From a virus: 36,362 nt of DNA. Where the stretch lies: positions 1 to 36,362 of the IMG/VR virus record IMGVR_UViG_3300040751_001413; one strand, written 5' to 3'. The notes under the pieces are model-generated. The model was not told the origin of the DNA. It saw nothing but the letters and a program-made list of their open reading frames with translations, and did not search any database. Of this stretch, positions 33,302-36,362 are shown piece after piece (position 1 is the first letter of the stretch; each line of letters starts with the position of its first letter). The translations under genes were made by a program, and so were the position numbers.

Positions 33302-33702
33302 AATCCTATATTGAAATTTAATTCTTCTTTTATTAGGTGAAATCCTCTTGATTCTATTTTAGTGTTTACTGAATCTAATTTTTCCCCAAATGAGAATGTG
33401 AGTCTTTCAAATTCACTTTCATAATCAAATTTTTCCCACCCTAATGAAATAACACCATCAACGGCATCGATAATACCGAAGTAGTCTGATTTTTGTACTA
33501 AATCTAATTCAATGTCACTGTTCTTTAAGACACCAACTAAACTAACGTACTCTAAATCGGGCGATAATGATTCGGGGTATGTTGAGGCAGGGATATGATA
33601 CCATTCTTCTATATCAAATTCAGTCTGATCACTGAAGATAAATTCATATTGTTTCTGACCTTTATAGTCAGAACCAATCTCATTGATATAGATTAGTCTC
33701 AT
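33298..33702 (-). CDS. Conserved phage protein, function unknown
   Basis: A 134-residue mixed alpha/beta protein starting MRLIYINEIGSDYKGQKQYE, with FSDQTEFDIEEWYHIPAST and LSLGW-like strands, ending in a basic-acidic helix. It begins one base after the stop of the upstream acidic gene and overlaps the next by ATGA. Its compact fold with conserved-looking Trp/Tyr residues suggests an assembly or structural role, but I recognise no family. Confidence 0.65.
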   Translation of the reverse strand: MRLIYINEIGSDYKGQKQYEFIFSDQTEFDIEEWYHIPASTYPESLSPDLEYVSLVGVLKNSDIELDLVQKSDYFGIIDAVDGVISLGWEKFDYESEFERLTFSFGEKLDSVNTKIESRGFHLIKEELNFNIGL

Positions 33703-33703
33703 C

Positions 33704-34759
33704 TTACTTAAAATATTTACTCAATGTGGCATCAACGTGTTTGTTGATTTCTCCCTTGAGTTCTTCTAAGTCGATTTCTTCTAAACTATCTTCTTCCTCT
33801 TCTGAAACTTCTTCGTGTTTTACACTTAAATCTGCGAAATCCTCGATAGATTTTTCGTCTAACGATTCTTCAGACGACTCTTCCTCAACAGGGGCATCAA
33901 CAAAACTTTCTAATTTTGCCATTATCTCGTCGATTTCGGTATCTACCTCACTATCGACATCATCCTCCGCAGATGGGATATCATCCATATCATCTCCCAT
34001 TGATGGTTCATCAAATGACTCCTCATCTTTAGGTTCAAATTTTTCTGCGATATCTTCTCTATCTTCTTCGTCAAGTGCATCTAAATCTACTGCCGAAAGA
34101 ACCATGTTAATGACATATTTAATATCATCACTCATCATTTTTTCTTTAACATCTCTTAGTGCTTGACCTAATTTACCTGAGAACTTTTGTACCTCAGCCA
34201 TGTAGTCTGATCTCTTACCTTCTTCTTCACCTTCCTCATCTGATACTGAATCATCCGCAGGTGGAAGATCATCAATAGGTGCATCATCTACAGGTGCGTC
34301 ACCCACAGGTGCGTCATCTACAGGTGCGTCACTTACAACAGGTTCTTCTGCCGGTAAATCTTCTACAGGTGCATCTGCGACAGGTTCTGCAGGTGCAGAC
34401 GACTTACTTTTCAATACATACTTTTTGGATTCATTCAATGATTCTTGACCACTGATCAACTCTAATCTTTTTAATGCCTCTGAGTAAGAAGAAAATTTAT
34501 TTTTATTTTTCATAAAAATCCCTCCGATGTAATCTAATGAATTTTCGGTTAAACCTTTTTTCACATAGTATCCGTCTTTTTCTTTTACGATACCATATAC
34601 ACCGTTTTCAGATTCTTTTAGGAATTCGATACCTGTCTTTGTTTTTGACTCATTAATTACGGATTTATCCGACCTACCATAATTGGCAAGTTCCATAATC
34701 CTCCTAATTTTTTCGTCACCTTGTAGTCTTTCACTACCTAATGGTCTAAGATCTGACAT
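33704..34759 (-). CDS. Acidic phage protein with APVDD repeats
   Basis: A 351-residue acidic protein and first gene of a four-gene operon. The N-terminal 115 residues contain NGVYGIVKEKDGYYVKKGLT and SLDYIGGIFMKNKNKFSSYS, followed by EALKRLELI, a module I have seen in T4-like marine phages with no assigned function. Residues about 125-165 are tandem pentamers of APVDD type. The rest is Asp/Glu-rich with one helical segment (MAEVQKFSGKLGQALRDVKE). High acidity and size resemble scaffold-type proteins. The TATTTATA element lies 33 bases before the ATG. Confidence 0.7.
   Translation of the reverse strand: MSDLRPLGSERLQGDEKIRRIMELANYGRSDKSVINESKTKTGIEFLKESENGVYGIVKEKDGYYVKKGLTENSLDYIGGIFMKNKNKFSSYSEALKRLELISGQESLNESKKYVLKSKSSAPAEPVADAPVEDLPAEEPVVSDAPVDDAPVGDAPVDDAPIDDLPPADDSVSDEEGEEEGKRSDYMAEVQKFSGKLGQALRDVKEKMMSDDIKYVINMVLSAVDLDALDEEDREDIAEKFEPKDEESFDEPSMGDDMDDIPSAEDDVDSEVDTEIDEIMAKLESFVDAPVEEESSEESLDEKSIEDFADLSVKHEEVSEEEEDSLEEIDLEELKGEINKHVDATLSKYFK
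34271..34330 (-). repeat. Four tandem 15-bp coding repeats
   Basis: Four units of 15 bp (plus-strand form ATCTACAGGTGCGTC with small changes), coding for pentapeptides of DDAPV/GDAPV/DDAPI type. The second and fourth units are identical. Confidence 0.75.
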
Positions 34760-34792
34760 ATTAATATATTTGTTAATAACTTATTCTTATAT

Positions 34793-34800
34793 TATAAATA
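34793..34800 (-). promoter_or_regulatory. TATTTATA late-promoter-like element
   Basis: TATTTATA on the minus strand, 33 bases before the ATG at 34759. The extended form TATTTATAATATA is identical to that at 35906-35913. Confidence 0.62.
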
Positions 34801-34826
34801 CAACAATAACGAGAAAAAAATATCGT

Positions 34827-35597
34827 TTACTGTTGTGTTATGGATAATTTCTTATCCGCAGACTTGGTTTGAACATCTAATAACTTACCTATGTATCCAT
34901 TCCTTCTAAGTAATTTAAATGCTAAATTCTCATAGGAAAACTCACCACCCGTATCTAAACCTGTTTGTCTAAACTTTTTTAATTTTAGTTTCAGTAATTT
35001 TATTTCATCTGTAACGTCATCACCACCATTGAATTTTGATTCAATATCTTCTATCCTATCTTCAAACTCTGATGCCTTTTTAATGATTAAACTCTTATCG
35101 ATTGACTGTACTGTTTTTTCGGGAGTAACTAACCATTTATTGTTGAGTACGGAATATATACCCGATGCGTGATGTTTCTCATTAACGTCTTGGACGTATA
35201 TCTCACAATCGAATCCTTTAATTGTTATTTCATGTTGTTTATTCCATAAACTTCTCTTACTGTCAAAGAATCCTTTTAGTAGGTCTAAATTATATTCTGT
35301 TTCATCGTAATCGATTAGAATGTGTAAGTCCACATCCGAATACTTTGACCAATTGTAATTTGCGAGAGATCCTGTGAGGATTACGTCATGGATGAAAAAC
35401 TCTATATCGAGATAGTCCATAAATTTTTCCGTAACCTCTAAAAGTCTACTTCTGATTTCTTCGTGCATAAAAAATTCACCATCCTCCTCTTTAAAGACAT
35501 CGGAAGACAGTGAATCTCTAACCTCAAAAGATTTTACAATCTCTTTATTGTTACCTATTTCCTCAATTAACTCATCAACTATCTGAATGTTTTTCAT
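34827..35597 (-). CDS. Nucleotidyltransferase-like protein (pol beta superfamily)
   Basis: A 256-residue protein with the nucleotidyltransferase signature: GS (76-77) in ILTGSLANYNWSKYSDVDLH, with Asp88 and Asp90 as metal ligands. A third acidic strand is likely GFDCEIYVQDV (about 126-136). The C-terminal part is helical. Enzymes of this fold transfer nucleotides to RNA, protein or small molecules; the substrate here is unknown. The start overlaps the KTSC gene by ATGA, so they are coupled. The length suits a single catalytic domain plus a helical accessory region. Confidence 0.72.
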   Translation of the reverse strand: MKNIQIVDELIEEIGNNKEIVKSFEVRDSLSSDVFKEEDGEFFMHEEIRSRLLEVTEKFMDYLDIEFFIHDVILTGSLANYNWSKYSDVDLHILIDYDETEYNLDLLKGFFDSKRSLWNKQHEITIKGFDCEIYVQDVNEKHHASGIYSVLNNKWLVTPEKTVQSIDKSLIIKKASEFEDRIEDIESKFNGGDDVTDEIKLLKLKLKKFRQTGLDTGGEFSYENLAFKLLRRNGYIGKLLDVQTKSADKKLSITQQ

Positions 35598-35839
35598 TTC
35601 AGTTTTTTGTACTCATATGATTTCCCAATATTCATATTGAAAAATCTTCCTTGAGATTCCGCTAATCGAAGTTTTGTAAACTTTTCCCACGGAACCTTAT
35701 AATACTCATAAACACCCCCACTCTTAAAAGTGATTTGTAGTGTTTCGTCTTCAGTATTATAAGACGCAGACTGTAAATTAGACGATTGTATTTCTACAAT
35801 AATCTCCTTTCCGTTGATTTTTTCCGATGTTATTGCCAT
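35594..35839 (-). CDS. KTSC-domain protein
   Basis: An 81-residue protein matching the KTSC domain: VEIQSSNLQSASYNTEDETL, then QITFKSGGVYEYYKVPWEKF and AESQGRFFNMNIGKSYEYKK. The S-S-N-L pair, the GGVYEYYKVP strand and the A-x-S-x-G-x-F-F-N motif are the family core. KTSC proteins are common in phages and bacteria; a role in nucleic-acid binding has been suggested but is not firm. I chose the ATG at 35839 over an in-frame TTG at 35869, since the domain begins just after it. Two AT elements lie upstream. Confidence 0.8.
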   Translation of the reverse strand: MAITSEKINGKEIIVEIQSSNLQSASYNTEDETLQITFKSGGVYEYYKVPWEKFTKLRLAESQGRFFNMNIGKSYEYKKLK

Positions 35840-35905
35840 TATATTTTGTTTATATCTTAAATATAACAATTAATCATCATAAAATCAAGTTTGTCTGATG
35901 TATAT

Positions 35906-35913
35906 TATAAATA
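35906..35913 (-). promoter_or_regulatory. TATTTATA late-promoter-like element (KTSC operon)
   Basis: TATTTATA on the minus strand, 66 bases before the KTSC ATG and just downstream of the terminator of the heat-shock gene. Confidence 0.58.
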
Positions 35914-35920
35914 TCACATA

Positions 35921-35949
35921 AAAAATAAACCCCCGAATTGGGGGTTTAT
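35921..35949 (-). terminator. Terminator after small heat-shock gene
   Basis: Ten-base perfect stem ATAAACCCCC/GGGGGTTTAT around a five-base loop, followed by T residues on the minus strand. It starts just after the stop of the heat-shock gene. Confidence 0.87.
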
Positions 35950-35951
35950 AA

Positions 35952-36323
35952 TTAGGATACGGATATGGTTCTTTGAGTATTTTTCTTTTTTAGTCTTGGG
36001 ATTTTAACACTTAAAACCCCATTTTCCACTTTTGCCTCGATCTTTTTATCATTCACATCTTCAGGTAAAGTGTAAGTACGTTCAAATGAACCAACGAATC
36101 CTTCCGACTCTTCGGGTTTCTCGTATGAAATCTTAAGTAAGTCCTCCTCAACAACTATAGTAAAGTCATTTTTAGTTAGTCCCGGCACTACAAAGTCCAA
36201 AGAGTATCCTACTTCATTTTCCGATTTATGGACATTTACAAATCCACTTTGTGTTGGTTGAGTCTTTGATTCGAAGAACTCATCAACAAATCTAATAAAT
36301 GGGTCGTTTCTAAATAAAATCAT
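35952..36323 (-). CDS. Small heat-shock protein (Hsp20/alpha-crystallin)
   Basis: A 123-residue Hsp20 family chaperone. The alpha-crystallin domain (about 27-112) has VGYSLDFVVPGLTKNDFTIV, SFERTYTLPEDVNDKKIEAK and the hallmark NGVLSVKIPR (the G-x-L motif). The N-terminal arm (FRNDPFIRFVDEFFE) is short. Hsp20 proteins bind unfolding proteins without ATP; they are frequent in T4-like phages and may help capsid folding. The ATG lies 39 bases from the window edge with no clear promoter element visible there. A strong terminator follows. Confidence 0.92.
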   Translation of the reverse strand: MILFRNDPFIRFVDEFFESKTQPTQSGFVNVHKSENEVGYSLDFVVPGLTKNDFTIVVEEDLLKISYEKPEESEGFVGSFERTYTLPEDVNDKKIEAKVENGVLSVKIPRLKKKNTQRTISVS

Positions 36324-36362
36324 TTTTTTCTTAATTTAAAATTTATTATTTTTGATATACAC

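Noticed and set aside
1-36362. Prophage or lysogeny module, tRNA genes, insertion sequences
   Set aside because: No integrase, repressor, attachment-like repeat, cloverleaf or transposase was found on either strand.

Overview
This window looks like a contiguous piece of a large, AT-rich, T4-like (contractile-tailed) phage genome. The evidence is a T4-type head module (large terminase, portal, prohead protease, acidic scaffold, major capsid protein), a T4 gp55-like late sigma factor, baseplate or tail proteins, and typical T4-like accessory genes (PhoH, dUTPase, dCMP deaminase, small heat-shock protein). The host is probably a member of the Bacteroidota, most likely a flavobacterium. The pointers are a ribosomal protein bS21 of the Bacteroidota type, a DUF4494-like protein, and the lack of consistent Shine-Dalgarno sequences. 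No integrase, repressor, tRNA, CRISPR array or insertion sequence was seen. Coding density is very high: the longest gene-free stretch is about 100 bases (26516-26616), so no gap over 300 bases needs separate description.

Layout. (1) 1-3543, minus strand: a partial virion protein running off the left edge and an 870-residue fibre-like protein with four proline/threonine linkers. (2) 3597-21720, plus strand: small structural or internal-head candidates, a six-repeat protein and a WYL-like protein; then an accessory block (glycosyltransferase, DUF4494-like, HD-like, dUTPase, PhoH, HAD-like, a second GT-B and a GT-A glycosyltransferase, late sigma factor); then tail/baseplate genes and small modular proteins, ending in a cupin-like gene. 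(3) 36323-21680, minus strand (read right to left): small heat-shock protein, KTSC protein, nucleotidyltransferase-like protein, four conserved phage proteins, terminase, portal, a head-core candidate, one unknown, protease, scaffold, major capsid protein, dCMP deaminase. The only plus-strand gene inside this block is the phage rpsU (bS21) at 26617-26808.

Regulation. An 8-base element, TATTTATA or TATTTATT in coding orientation, precedes 14 genes. It lies in almost every intergenic gap that starts a structural gene or operon and is absent where genes overlap. It is the reverse complement of the T4 late promoter TATAAATA. Minus-strand terminators with clear hairpins and T-tracts lie just upstream of several of these elements, which supports a promoter role. 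At six genes the element ends only 3-5 bases before the start codon, implying leaderless or nearly leaderless late mRNAs. A second AT element (TATATTTTRA) precedes some accessory genes.

How the parts may work together (inference): the gp55-like sigma factor would direct host RNA polymerase to TATTTATA promoters for head and tail genes. Those messages lack Shine-Dalgarno sequences and some may be leaderless. A phage bS21, itself behind such a promoter inside the head cluster, could adapt host ribosomes to them. Several proteins carry short N-terminal amphipathic helices ending in [LI]xE, like T4 capsid-targeting sequences cut by the gp21 protease, so they are candidates for proteins packaged in the head.
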